A DNA stretch of 64,000 nucleotides from JBCBUE01 sp039818285 (GTDB lineage: Bacteria > Planctomycetota > Phycisphaerae > Phycisphaerales > Phycisphaeraceae), in contig JBCBUE010000010.1 of the NCBI GenBank assembly GCA_039818285.1, forward strand, positions 1-64,000, given 5' to 3'. Below are positions 8,117 to 16,145 of the stretch, in pieces; position 1 is the first letter of the stretch, and each line of letters opens with the position of its first letter. The translations under genes were made by a program, and so were the position numbers. The notes under the pieces are model-generated. The model worked only from the letters and a program-made list of their open reading frames with translations, was not told the DNA's origin and ran no database searches.

Positions 8117-10068
8117 TCCAACCCCACCACGCGCTGCACTTCGCCCATCGAGGTTTCGCCGGCCATTACCAGGTCGAACGCCGCCGATTTCAACGGCGTG
8201 AAAACCGTCATCTCTACGGCCTTCTTGATCGACGCGATGTTCGGCTCGCGGATCACCACGTCGCGGATGTCGTCCGTCACCTCCAGCAGCTCGAAGATCG
8301 CGCGGCGGCCGATGTAGCCCGAGCCGAAGCAGTTCTTGCAGCCGGCCGGCTCGTACAGCTTGGGCGCGCCCTCGACGGACTTGCCGAGCTTGATGATCTC
8401 GGTCGGCTTGGCGTTGCGCGGAACCTTGCAGTGCGGGCAGAGCGTGCGGATGAGGCGCTGGGCGAGGACGAGGTTGAGCGTCGAGCCGATGAGGTAGGGC
8501 TCGACGCCGAGGTCCAGGAGCCGGAAGACGGTGGTGATGGTGTCCTTGGCGTGGACGGTGGTGAGGACGTTGTGGCCGGAGTTGGCGGCCTGCATGGCGG
8601 TGACGGCGGTGTCCTTGTCGCGGATCTCACCGAGGACGATGACGTCGGGGTCCTGACGCAGGCAGGAACGGAGCAGGGTGGCGAAGTCGCGGCCGGCGTC
8701 GTGGTCGACGGGGATCTGCGTGAGGCCGGGCAGCTCGTACTCGACGGGGTCTTCGATGGTGAGGACGTTGCGGGACTCGACGTCGATCTCGCGGATGCCG
8801 GCGTAGAGGCTGGTGGTCTTGCCCGAGCCGGTGGGCCCGCAGACGACGATCATGCCGGTGTCCTGGCGGAGGACGCCACGGATCTTCTTGAGCGCATACG
8901 GCGGGAGCTGGAGGTCTTCGAGGGTCTGCGGCGCCGCGTGGGGGTCGAGGACGCGGACGACGAGCTTCTGGCCGAACATCGAGGGCGTGAAGGAGACGCG
9001 GTAGTCGGCCGCGCGGCTGGGCGCATGGCAGGAGAAGTGCCCCTCCTGAATCGCATCGCGGCCGGCGAGGTCGATATCGGTCAGCACCTTGATGAGCGAG
9101 GCGAACCGCTTGCCTTCCTGCTCGCTCATCTCGGCGACCTGGACCATCGCGCCGTCGACCCGCAGGCGCATGCGCATGCCGTTGCGGACCGGCTCGAGGT
9201 GGATGTCGGACGCATTGGTCCGCATGCAGCCGTAGAGCACCTTGCGGAGGGTTTCCAGGACGGCGGCGGTGGCGTCGCCCTGGCGCTGGGCCTTGTGGAC
9301 GGTGGCGCCGCGGGCGTTGACGAGCGCGAGGTGGTTGGGGCTGAACTTGAGGTCGAAGCCGGCGGTGAGCAAGGCGTCGATGGAGCCCAGGCCGTCGGCT
9401 ATGGAGGAGCGGACACGCGGGGCGGTGCCGGCGTCGTCTTCGTCAACCGGGTCGTCGCCCTCGAGCTCGATCTGGATGGCGGCGTCGAGCTCGGCAAGGG
9501 GGTCGTTGAGGTCGCCTTGCTTGGGCTTGTCTTCCTCGGAGAGGTGGACGAGCCCGGCGGTGGCCTTCTCGATGGTGGAGGCGCGGCGGCGGGGCTCGTC
9601 GGGCAGGTCGAGCGGGGCGTCGTCGTCGGTATCGAAGCTGAGGTTGAGCGGGCCGGAGTCGTCGGGGTCGCCGTCGGTCGTTGCGCCGGGGGCTTGCTCG
9701 ATGACCTCGATGGGGACGGCGTCTTGTTCGGCGGCCGGCGGCGGGGCGGCGCGAGGGGGGCCGGCGGGGGCCTTGGCGGGGGCATCGTCGAGGCGGAGGC
9801 GGAACTTGGTGCGACCGATCACGAAGACGCTGCCGTGCTGAAGCGCGGCCTTGGTGATGCGCTCGCCGTCGATGACAGTGCCGTTGCGGGACTGCAGGTC
9901 ACGGACGACCACGCCCTTGGCCGTGACGTGGACGACGGCGTGCTGGCGGGAGGCCTGATCGTCGTCGAGGCGGATGTCGTTGCGACTGTGACGCCCGATC
10001 GAAAGCGGTCGGTTCTCCAGCGGTTGGGTTTTGCGGACCCCGGGGCCCACGATCTCCAGGTAAGCCAT
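8113..10068 (-). CDS. FHA-domain/GspE-PilB-type secretion ATPase fusion
   Basis: 651 residues from the ATG at 10068 (MAYLEIVGPG). Residues about 20-75 form an FHA domain (GRHSRND, SRQHA, NGT), which binds phosphothreonine. A 120-residue acidic Pro/Asp-rich linker follows, then the T2SSE/PilB ATPase: Walker A GPTGSGKTTSLYA near 405-417, Walker B VIVLGEIRDKDTA near 474, TTVHAKD, and two CxxC pairs (CPHC, CKNC near 544-575) typical of the zinc motif of GspE/PilB. It would power pilus or type II secretion assembly at the inner membrane. No other pilus or secretion gene is nearby. An upstream extension of the frame overlaps the promoter and was rejected. Confidence 0.85.
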   Translation of the reverse strand: MAYLEIVGPGVRKTQPLENRPLSIGRHSRNDIRLDDDQASRQHAVVHVTAKGVVVRDLQSRNGTVIDGERITKAALQHGSVFVIGRTKFRLRLDDAPAKAPAGPPRAAPPPAAEQDAVPIEVIEQAPGATTDGDPDDSGPLNLSFDTDDDAPLDLPDEPRRRASTIEKATAGLVHLSEEDKPKQGDLNDPLAELDAAIQIELEGDDPVDEDDAGTAPRVRSSIADGLGSIDALLTAGFDLKFSPNHLALVNARGATVHKAQRQGDATAAVLETLRKVLYGCMRTNASDIHLEPVRNGMRMRLRVDGAMVQVAEMSEQEGKRFASLIKVLTDIDLAGRDAIQEGHFSCHAPSRAADYRVSFTPSMFGQKLVVRVLDPHAAPQTLEDLQLPPYALKKIRGVLRQDTGMIVVCGPTGSGKTTSLYAGIREIDVESRNVLTIEDPVEYELPGLTQIPVDHDAGRDFATLLRSCLRQDPDVIVLGEIRDKDTAVTAMQAANSGHNVLTTVHAKDTITTVFRLLDLGVEPYLIGSTLNLVLAQRLIRTLCPHCKVPRNAKPTEIIKLGKSVEGAPKLYEPAGCKNCFGSGYIGRRAIFELLEVTDDIRDVVIREPNIASIKKAVEMTVFTPLKSAAFDLVMAGETSMGEVQRVVGLD

Positions 10069-10077
10069 GGCTCGATG

Positions 10078-10083
10078 AGTGTA
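10078..10083 (-). promoter_or_regulatory. Candidate -10 element for the FHA-ATPase gene
   Basis: TACACT on the minus strand, 9 nt before the ATG at 10068, within the 92-bp divergent intergenic region shared with the sigma factor gene. Confidence 0.35.
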
Positions 10084-10146
10084 TCGCCGACGGGCCCGGC
10101 CGACCGCGAAAAGCCGGGCTCGCGGGCCACGCCGCCCGGCGCCGCG

Positions 10147-10152
10147 TACCAT
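10147..10152 (+). promoter_or_regulatory. Candidate -10 element of a leaderless sigma factor mRNA
   Basis: TACCAT, 8 nt upstream of the GTG start; no Shine-Dalgarno is visible between them. Confidence 0.4.
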
Positions 10153-10160
10153 GCGGGCTC

Positions 10161-10796
10161 GTGTCGAAGCGCCGCGCCAAGCCAACCAACGGGCCGACGG
10201 ACGAGGAACTGCTCGGCCGCTACCGGGCGGGGGAGACCGAGCTGTTCCCCACGCTGGTCGGGCGGTACCGCCAGGAGTTGCTGCACTTCCTGATCCGCTT
10301 CGCCGGCAACCGGGCGGCGGCCGAGGACCTCTTCCAAGAGGCCTTCCTGCAGGTCCACCTCTCGGCCGACACCTTCGACGTCTCCAAACGGTTCAAGCCC
10401 TGGCTGTTCACCATCGCCGCCAACAAGGCCCGCGACTACCTCCGCCGGGCCGGCCGACGCAAGGCGGCCTCCCTCTCGGCCCCCATGGACAAGTCCGACG
10501 ACGCCGGCGGGTCCTACGTCGACCTCCTCCAGGCCGATCTCCCCCTGCCCGACACCATCGCCGACGAAGAGGAGACCCGCCAACGCGTCCGGGCCGTCGT
10601 CGACGACATGCCCAGCCACCTCCGCGAGATCCTCCTGCTCGCCTATTTCCAGCAGATGGCCTACAAGGAGGTCGCCGAGGCCCTCGGCATCCCCCTGGGC
10701 ACCGTCAAATCCCGCCTCCACGCCGCCGTGGGCACCTTCGCCGATCTGTGGAAGGCGGCCTACCCCCAAACCACGCCCCCCGGAGAGGCCGAATGA
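10161..10796 (+). CDS. ECF-family RNA polymerase sigma factor
   Basis: 211 residues, GTG start. Sigma region 2 covers about 18-92 (LFPTLVGRYRQELLHFLIRF, AAAEDLFQEAFLQVH, FKPWLFTIAANKARDYLRR), binding the -10 and core polymerase. Region 4 covers about 138-190 (MPSHLREILLLAYFQQMAYKEVAEALGIPLGTVKSRLH, split here by description), binding the -35. It directs polymerase to a stress or envelope regulon that cannot be named. It is first in a probable operon: the stop overlaps the next possible start by an ATGA. The downstream anti-sigma-like membrane protein suggests control by release from the membrane. Confidence 0.92.
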   Translation: MSKRRAKPTNGPTDEELLGRYRAGETELFPTLVGRYRQELLHFLIRFAGNRAAAEDLFQEAFLQVHLSADTFDVSKRFKPWLFTIAANKARDYLRRAGRRKAASLSAPMDKSDDAGGSYVDLLQADLPLPDTIADEEETRQRVRAVVDDMPSHLREILLLAYFQQMAYKEVAEALGIPLGTVKSRLHAAVGTFADLWKAAYPQTTPPGEAE

Positions 10797-11032
10797 ACCC
10801 CTCTCGCAACCCTGCGAACCGACGGAGAAATTCTCCAACTCTCAGGAACCCGCCCCCGCCCCGCGGCGTAACACCCTCGATCGAGGCGGGGGGACCGGCT
10901 CTCGATCCTCGATCCGAGCACGACGCTCGAACGGCACACCCAAACGTCTACCGGCCACGCCCCACGGCCCGTACGTCATCGCCCCAACGACTCACCCACC
11001 GACCGGCATCCCCGCCGACTCGCACCCCATGA
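10793..11032 (+). CDS. Possible small basic protein between sigma and anti-sigma-like genes
   Basis: 79 codons. The ATG overlaps the sigma factor stop (ATGA at 10793) and the stop overlaps the ATG of the next gene (ATGA at 11029), a geometry typical of translationally coupled genes. However, the sequence is rich in Arg, Pro and Thr with no hydrophobic or conserved segment, as expected of a chance frame in GC-rich DNA, and no family is recognised. It may only be a 232-bp spacer. Confidence 0.2.
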   Translation: MNPSRNPANRRRNSPTLRNPPPPRGVTPSIEAGGPALDPRSEHDARTAHPNVYRPRPTARTSSPQRLTHRPASPPTRTP

Positions 11033-12063
11033 CCGACGACCCCACTCGATCGCTCTGCCCGGCCGACGCCGACGCCCTCGACGCCCTGCTCGCCCACCGA
11101 GCCGCTGACGCCGACACCGGCCCGCTCCCCCCCGACTCCGCCGAGCGCGTCGCCGCCCTCCGCCGCCTCTTTGCCGTCCTCGACACCGACGCCCCGGGCG
11201 CTGACCCCGCCGAAGCCGTCGACGCCGAGGCCCAAGCCCTCGTCGAGCAGACCGTCGCGGCCGTCGCCGCCGCCCGCCAGCGCGAGCGGTTCGCCGAGCA
11301 GATCGAGATGCTCCGCCAGCCCAAGATGGGCCTGGGCTTCTCCTGGCAACGCGGCCTCGCCGCCGCCGCCGCCTTCCTCCTCGCCGTCGGCCTGCTCTTC
11401 CCCACCCTCGACCACCAGCGCCGCGACGCCCAGCGCGTCGCCGGCATGGCCAACCTCGGCCGCGCCGGCATCGGCCTCTCCTCCTACGCCCTGGCCAACA
11501 ACGGCATCCTCCCCAAACGCGCCGCCACCCCCGGCGCCGCCTGGTGGAACGTCGGCCATGGCCCCGACGAGCACGGCCACGTCCAGTCCAACTCCGCCCA
11601 CCTCTTCCAGCTCGTCCGCGACGAGTACGTCACCGTCGACGCCCTCGGCTCCCCCGCCAACCCCCACGCCCCAGGCGTCGATCAGCTCACCGCCAAACAC
11701 CACGACTTCGAGCGGCCCGAGCAGATCTCCTTCTCCTATCAGAACCAGTTCACCCCCTACGCCATCCGCCTCGACAACCACGCTCGCATGGTCGTCCTCG
11801 CCGACAAAAACCCCCTCATCGTCGTCAAGAACGGCAAGTTCGCCTTCGACAGCACCAAGGCCGCCAACGCCTGCGCCGGCATGTACGGCAAGCCCGGCCA
11901 GAACATGCTCTTCACCCACGGCACCGTCGCCTGGTCCGACGCCCCCGTCATCAAAAACGGCACCACCGGCCAGCTCGACAACCTCTACACCGCCGAGGGC
12001 GTCGCCACCTACACCGGCACCGAGTTGCCCACCCACGAAGGCGATGTTCAACTCGTCCCGTGA
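11029..12063 (+). CDS. Membrane-anchored anti-sigma-like protein with pseudopilin-like outer domain
   Basis: 344 residues. The N-terminal ~100 residues are acidic, Ala-rich and cytoplasmic; no HxxxCxxC zinc anti-sigma motif is present. A single membrane helix lies near 107-125 (GLAAAAAFLLAVGLLF). The outer part starts with NLGRAGIGLSSYALANNGILP, resembling the start of DUF1559 / H-X9-DG pseudopilin-like domains of planctomycetes, and continues with a Trp/Tyr/His-rich region. Its place directly after an ECF sigma factor suggests it tethers the sigma factor; this is inference from order and topology. Its stop overlaps the next GTG start (GTGA). Confidence 0.65.
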   Translation: MTDDPTRSLCPADADALDALLAHRAADADTGPLPPDSAERVAALRRLFAVLDTDAPGADPAEAVDAEAQALVEQTVAAVAAARQRERFAEQIEMLRQPKMGLGFSWQRGLAAAAAFLLAVGLLFPTLDHQRRDAQRVAGMANLGRAGIGLSSYALANNGILPKRAATPGAAWWNVGHGPDEHGHVQSNSAHLFQLVRDEYVTVDALGSPANPHAPGVDQLTAKHHDFERPEQISFSYQNQFTPYAIRLDNHARMVVLADKNPLIVVKNGKFAFDSTKAANACAGMYGKPGQNMLFTHGTVAWSDAPVIKNGTTGQLDNLYTAEGVATYTGTELPTHEGDVQLVP

Positions 12064-12740
12064 CTCACGACTCGCCCGCCTCACCGCCTCCCCCCAAGAA
12101 CCCCGCCATCCCAGCCTCCCCACCCCCTCAAGCCGCTCCTGAGCGCAGCGAAGGGGCGGGTCCAGCGGCGTCTCCAAGTTCCTCGACCAGCGCTCCCCCG
12201 AGCGGCCAGCCCCCAACGCCTGGCACCCCATCTCCCCCCCCCGACACCCCTCACCGCTCGGTCACCCAACTCGCCCTGCTCGTCACCTTCTGCCTCGGCG
12301 CCGCCCTCGGCCTCATCCTCAGCCCCCTCGGCCTCAACGACCGCCTCCCCGAGCCCCTGCGCTCGGCCCTGCGGCCCGTTCCCGCCGACCTGGCCGAACG
12401 CCGCGCCACCCAGCAAGCCGACCTCGACGCCGAGCTCGCCAAGCTGCGGGACGCCGGCGTCTCCCGCGTCGCGTCCGACGAACTCATCGCCGAGCACCAG
12501 TCGCGCCCCGACTGGCAACAGCTCACCCAAGACATCAACGCCACCCGCACCGCCCGCTTCTGGCGCCTCACCGCCGCCGCCGCCTGGTGCGTCGCCGTCC
12601 TCCTCGCCTGCACCGTCATCATCCACCGCCGCCGCGCCGCCGATCGCCCCGTCGACGAGATGTGGCACTGGGGAAGGCACACCGCGGCTCTTGCGCTGGG
12701 TTTCGCCGCGACGCTCGGCCTAAGTCACGCCCTGGCGTGA
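12060..12740 (+). CDS. Membrane protein of the ECF sigma operon, unknown function
   Basis: 226 residues from a GTG that overlaps the previous stop (GTGA). The N-terminal 65 residues are Pro/Ser/Ala-rich and disordered. Membrane segments are near 70-92 (VTQLALLVTFCLGAALGLIL), 168-187 (AAAAWCVAVLLACTVII) and 207-225 (AALALGFAATLGLSHALA). A charged helical loop of about 75 residues between the first two contains many Ala, Asp and Glu and may be periplasmic or coiled coil. No family recognised. The overlap puts it in the sigma operon, and it may be a co-regulator or a target of the system. Confidence 0.6.
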   Translation: MTHDSPASPPPPKNPAIPASPPPQAAPERSEGAGPAASPSSSTSAPPSGQPPTPGTPSPPPDTPHRSVTQLALLVTFCLGAALGLILSPLGLNDRLPEPLRSALRPVPADLAERRATQQADLDAELAKLRDAGVSRVASDELIAEHQSRPDWQQLTQDINATRTARFWRLTAAAAWCVAVLLACTVIIHRRRAADRPVDEMWHWGRHTAALALGFAATLGLSHALA

Positions 12741-12842
12741 ACCGACGCACGGCCGACCGATGCCTGCCCGGCGCCCATCCAGGTTTCAGCCGCTTCAACC
12801 TGCGATCTGAGCAGGGCCGCAACGCACCGATTGATCAAAGGG

Positions 12843-12860
12843 GTGTCATCTTTCTGACAC
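12843..12860. promoter_or_regulatory. Inverted repeat upstream of the tail-collar gene
   Basis: GTGTCA-N6-TGACAC, perfect over 6+6 bp, followed by TTT. It could be an operator of the downstream gene (106 bp before its ATG) or a weak terminator of the sigma operon. Confidence 0.35.
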
Positions 12861-12965
12861 TTTCCGGGCTTCATCTAGTTTTGCCAACTCGCCATGGCGT
12901 TTACACCACACAGCCGAGCCACTGGCTCTGGCCAATTCCAAGTCACATTGAAATGGAGCAGCACG

Positions 12966-13394
12966 ATGCCAAACGAACCCGTTGACCTACAAGCACCAAC
13001 CCAAAAAGAAATCGACGACGCTTTTGAACCCTACGCGTCTTTTCCGGCAGGCATCATCATGCTTTGGTACGCCAAGAACGGTCGCGTCCCCAACGGATGG
13101 GCCGCCTGCGATGGGTCGAACGGGACGCCCGACTTAAGAGGTCAGTTCCTACGAGGCGTCGGGAGCTTTTCAGATGTCGGCGAGCACGACGGATCCGAAA
13201 CACACAACCACCACTACAGCGGGCTAACGAGCGGCGAAGCCAACGGACGCTTTCGAAATCCACCGCCGGAAACGGCGGACAACGGCGGCTCAAGGAATTG
13301 GTTTCACCAGCACACTTACGAAGGCCACACCGATACGAAAAATCACTTGCCGCCTTACTACACCGTCCTGTTCATCATGAGGCTGACACGGTAA
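12966..13394 (+). CDS. Phage tail-collar-like protein
   Basis: 142 residues from the ATG preceded by GGAG. The core PAGIIMLWYAKNGRVPNGWA, then CDGSNGTPDLRGQFLRGVG, a THNHHYSG histidine cluster and a final HLPPYYTVLFIMRL match the tail collar / short-tail-fibre domain, also found in bacterial microcystin-dependent-type proteins. There is no signal peptide or membrane segment. No other phage gene is present on either side. GC content is visibly lower and codon use less biased than in neighbours, consistent with horizontal acquisition. An upstream in-frame ATG lacks a ribosome site. Function outside phages is unknown. Confidence 0.8.
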   Translation: MPNEPVDLQAPTQKEIDDAFEPYASFPAGIIMLWYAKNGRVPNGWAACDGSNGTPDLRGQFLRGVGSFSDVGEHDGSETHNHHYSGLTSGEANGRFRNPPPETADNGGSRNWFHQHTYEGHTDTKNHLPPYYTVLFIMRLTR

Positions 13395-13517
13395 GAGCGA
13401 ACCGTCACGCAGGCAGGCCACCCGCACGCCTCGCAGACCCTTATTCGACGCCGCCGACAGCGATACCGAACTCTTGAATTCGGAGTGGCATGGTGGCTCA
13501 GGTCTAGAGGCATGCGG

Positions 13518-13523
13518 TAAAGT
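13518..13523 (+). promoter_or_regulatory. Candidate -10 element of the sugar porter gene
   Basis: TAAAGT, 6 nt upstream of the ATG. The intervening TGAGAG could alternatively act as a weak ribosome site. Confidence 0.4.
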
Positions 13524-13529
13524 TGAGAG

Positions 13530-14876
13530 ATGCGGCTCACTCGTCTCAGGCTCTTCTTCTGGTCCATCACCGCCGCCCTCGCAGGCTTTCTCTTCGGCTT
13601 CGACACTGTCGTCATCTCCGGGGCCGAGCAGGACATCCAGGAACTCTGGCAGCTCAGCGCCGGCATGCACGGGCTCGCGATGAGCATGGCGCTCTGGGGC
13701 ACCGTCGCCGGTGCGCTCATCGGGTCCTGGCCCACCGATCGGCTCGGGCGCAAGCGCACGCTGCTGTGCATCGGCGTGCTGTACCTCGTCTCGGCCCTCT
13801 GGTCCGCGCTCGCGACCGACGCCATCACCTTCATGATCGCTCGATTCATCGGCGGTGTCGGCGTGGGTGTCTCGACCGTCGCCGCCCCGCTGTTCATCGC
13901 CGAGATCGCCCCCGCCAAGATGCGTGGGCGCCTGACCGCGATGTTCCAGTTCAACATCGTCTTCGGCATCCTCATCGCCTTCGCGTCCAACACCGCGCTC
14001 GCCAACGTCGGCGAAAACGCCTGGCGTTGGATGCTCGGCGTCGAGGCCTTCCCCGCCCTGGTCTACAGCCTGATGTGTTTCACCCTGCCCGAAAGCCCGC
14101 GCTGGCTCATCGGCCGACGCGACGACCGCGCCGCCGGCGTCGCCGTATTGCGACGCATCAACCCCAACACCTCCGAGGCCGACATCGAGGCAATGGCAGA
14201 CGACATCGCCGCCGTCGCCCACGAGCCCACCAGCGCGGGGGGGTTCTGGTCCGCCCGGCTCCGCCCGCAGATCCTGCTCGCGTTCCTCATCGCCTTCTTC
14301 AACCAGCTCTCCGGCATCAACGCGATCCTCTACTTCGCGCCCCGCATCTTCGAGCTCACCGGCCTCGAGAAGTCCGCCGCCCTGCTCCAGTCCATCGGCA
14401 TCGGGGTCACCAACCTCATCTTCACCTTCCTGGGGCTCTGGCTGATCGACAAGCTCGGCCGACGCTCGCTGCTGTACATCGGGTCGTTCGGCTACATCGC
14501 GTCACTTGGGCTCTGCTCGTTCGCTTTCTACACCGAGAACTACGCGATCGTCCCGGCCTGCATCTTCGCCTTCATCGCCGCCCACGCGCTCGGGCAGGGC
14601 ACCGTCATCTGGGTCTTCATCTCGGAGATCTTCCCCAACCGCCACCGCGCCCAAGGCCAGTCGCTCGGCAGCTCCACCCACTGGGTCTTCGCCGCCCTGC
14701 TCACCCTGTTTTTCCCGGCCATGGTCACGGCCTTCGCCCCAGGCACCGTGTTCGCCTTCTTCTGCTTCATGATGGTGCTGCAGCTGGTCTGGGTGAAGAC
14801 CATGGTCCCCGAAACCAAAGGCCGAACCCTCGAACAGATCGAGCACGAATTGGGCGTCCGCCGCGACCCGACCTGA
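13530..14876 (+). CDS. MFS sugar porter (sugar:H+ symporter family)
   Basis: 448 residues, twelve predicted membrane helices. Sugar porter signatures are present: GFDTVVISGA in TM1, DRLGRKRTL after TM2, PESPRWLIGR after TM6, FFNQLSGINAILYFAP in TM7, DKLGRRSLL after TM8 and the C-terminal PETKGRTLEQIE. These define the XylE/AraE/GalP-type proton symporters of the inner membrane; the sugar is not predictable. It is a single-gene unit. It could feed sugars to the microcompartment pathway 8 kb away, but nothing in the sequence links them. Confidence 0.93.
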   Translation: MRLTRLRLFFWSITAALAGFLFGFDTVVISGAEQDIQELWQLSAGMHGLAMSMALWGTVAGALIGSWPTDRLGRKRTLLCIGVLYLVSALWSALATDAITFMIARFIGGVGVGVSTVAAPLFIAEIAPAKMRGRLTAMFQFNIVFGILIAFASNTALANVGENAWRWMLGVEAFPALVYSLMCFTLPESPRWLIGRRDDRAAGVAVLRRINPNTSEADIEAMADDIAAVAHEPTSAGGFWSARLRPQILLAFLIAFFNQLSGINAILYFAPRIFELTGLEKSAALLQSIGIGVTNLIFTFLGLWLIDKLGRRSLLYIGSFGYIASLGLCSFAFYTENYAIVPACIFAFIAAHALGQGTVIWVFISEIFPNRHRAQGQSLGSSTHWVFAALLTLFFPAMVTAFAPGTVFAFFCFMMVLQLVWVKTMVPETKGRTLEQIEHELGVRRDPT

Positions 14877-14887
14877 TCGAGGAACGC

Positions 14888-15355
14888 CTACGGCGTCGGT
14901 GCTTCCGCAGGCCCCACGCCGCGGTAAGACAGCGGCACGATCTCACCGATCGAAGCGATGGACGAGTGATACCCCGGCTCATCGACGTGCTCATCCTTGT
15001 GCGGGTGAACGAGCATCTGGCACGACACGCCGCTCACGGGGAACGACGCGTAGAGGTGCTCGACCAGGTCGCGGTTCAGCACCTCCCAGTACTCCATCGC
15101 GGGCTCCTCCGGGCGGACCTTGATGAAGTCCAACGCCGCCGTGCGCAGCTTGCGGTAGTCGGGGTATGCCGACGGAGGCAGGTCGTCGCGATAGCGGTAC
15201 TTGATGTAGAGGTCCATCGTTTGGCCGTATTGCCGCGGCGTGTACAAATCGATCACCTGAAACATGAACTCCTGCTTGACGGTCGGCGTGGTGGTGCAGC
15301 CGGCGAAGAGGGTCAGGCCGAAGAGAAGGCTGAAGACGATCGTTCCAAGCTTCAT
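14888..15355 (-). CDS. Putative lipoprotein of unknown function
   Basis: 155 residues from the ATG at 15355. A lipoprotein signal peptide is clear: MKLGTIVFSLLFGLTLFAGC with the lipobox Cys at residue 20. The mature part contains several Tyr-rich stretches (DLYIKYRYRDDLPP, PAMEYWEVLNRDL) and a His-rich HPHKDEH segment. No domain is recognised. An in-frame TTG five codons upstream is a less likely start. The gene is convergent with the sugar porter (11 bp between stops). Confidence 0.65.
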   Translation of the reverse strand: MKLGTIVFSLLFGLTLFAGCTTTPTVKQEFMFQVIDLYTPRQYGQTMDLYIKYRYRDDLPPSAYPDYRKLRTAALDFIKVRPEEPAMEYWEVLNRDLVEHLYASFPVSGVSCQMLVHPHKDEHVDEPGYHSSIASIGEIVPLSYRGVGPAEAPTP

Positions 15356-15536
15356 GACGGGGCTCTTCAAGAGGCGTGTCGCCGCAGGATTAAGACAGAG
15401 AGCAAGGAGCCGCGATTGAGGCTACAGCATCGAATTACTGACGCTTCGACAATGACAATCTATCAAATAAATAACGATTGATCGCTATATATGTCGGTCT
15501 TGTCTGGGTGTAGGTCCGCGGTGCTTCGAGTTTGCC

Positions 15537-16145
15537 ATGATACGAGTCACGACTACCGTGATATTCGCCGTGTTCTTATCGGTAACAGTCTTCAATATCC
15601 ACGCTGCAACGCTCGACGTCCGGGCCAGTCGGATCGAAAACCTTGGTAATGGGTTGTACGGGTTTACGGTCGGTCTTGTGGATCTGCCGGAAAGCACTGG
15701 AAGCGATGCAGTTCTCTTTCAGGATCTGATTTTCACCGGAAATATCCAAAACATGCGCGTTGCATTTGGTCATGTACGCACACGGAGCGAGGCTGAAGCC
15801 GCGGAACGGTTTGATCCACTTTACGACATCCGGCTCGACTCTTATTGGTTCGACAGCACTTGGCAGCCAGCGGAGATTCCCGGGTCTGTCATCATTGGAC
15901 ATCAAAACACGCCTGTGTTTGGAGCATCAATGGTGTCGACTCCCGGCTCCAACCCACCTGATGGAGAACCCGTCGCGTACATCGTGTCTGACGCGAATGG
16001 AATCCGCTACACCGGCAAAGTCGTCAAGGAAAGTACCGGACTTATCGACATTGCGGGCAGCTTTGCCATACCTGAACCCGCCATCACAGCTGTCGTTCTA
16101 GCCGGCATCGTCGCGGGCTTGCGCCGCCGACGCTGGATCGCCTAG
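15537..16145 (+). CDS. PEP-CTERM sorting-signal protein
   Basis: 202 residues. An N-terminal signal peptide (about 1-23, ending IHA-A) and a C-terminal tripartite tail, IPEP followed by a hydrophobic helix AITAVVLAGIVAGL and RRRR, define a PEP-CTERM protein. Such proteins are processed by an exosortase and delivered to the cell surface or matrix. The middle is beta-rich (many Val/Ile/Gly alternations) without cysteine. The gene and the ~170 bp before it are markedly AT-richer than the surroundings, suggesting a separate origin. No Shine-Dalgarno is evident. No exosortase gene is in the window. Confidence 0.8.
   Translation: MIRVTTTVIFAVFLSVTVFNIHAATLDVRASRIENLGNGLYGFTVGLVDLPESTGSDAVLFQDLIFTGNIQNMRVAFGHVRTRSEAEAAERFDPLYDIRLDSYWFDSTWQPAEIPGSVIIGHQNTPVFGASMVSTPGSNPPDGEPVAYIVSDANGIRYTGKVVKESTGLIDIAGSFAIPEPAITAVVLAGIVAGLRRRRWIA

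Noticed and set aside
12741..13394. Prophage around the tail-collar gene
   Set aside because: No integrase, capsid, terminase or other tail gene in any direction; flanking genes are ordinary chromosomal ones.
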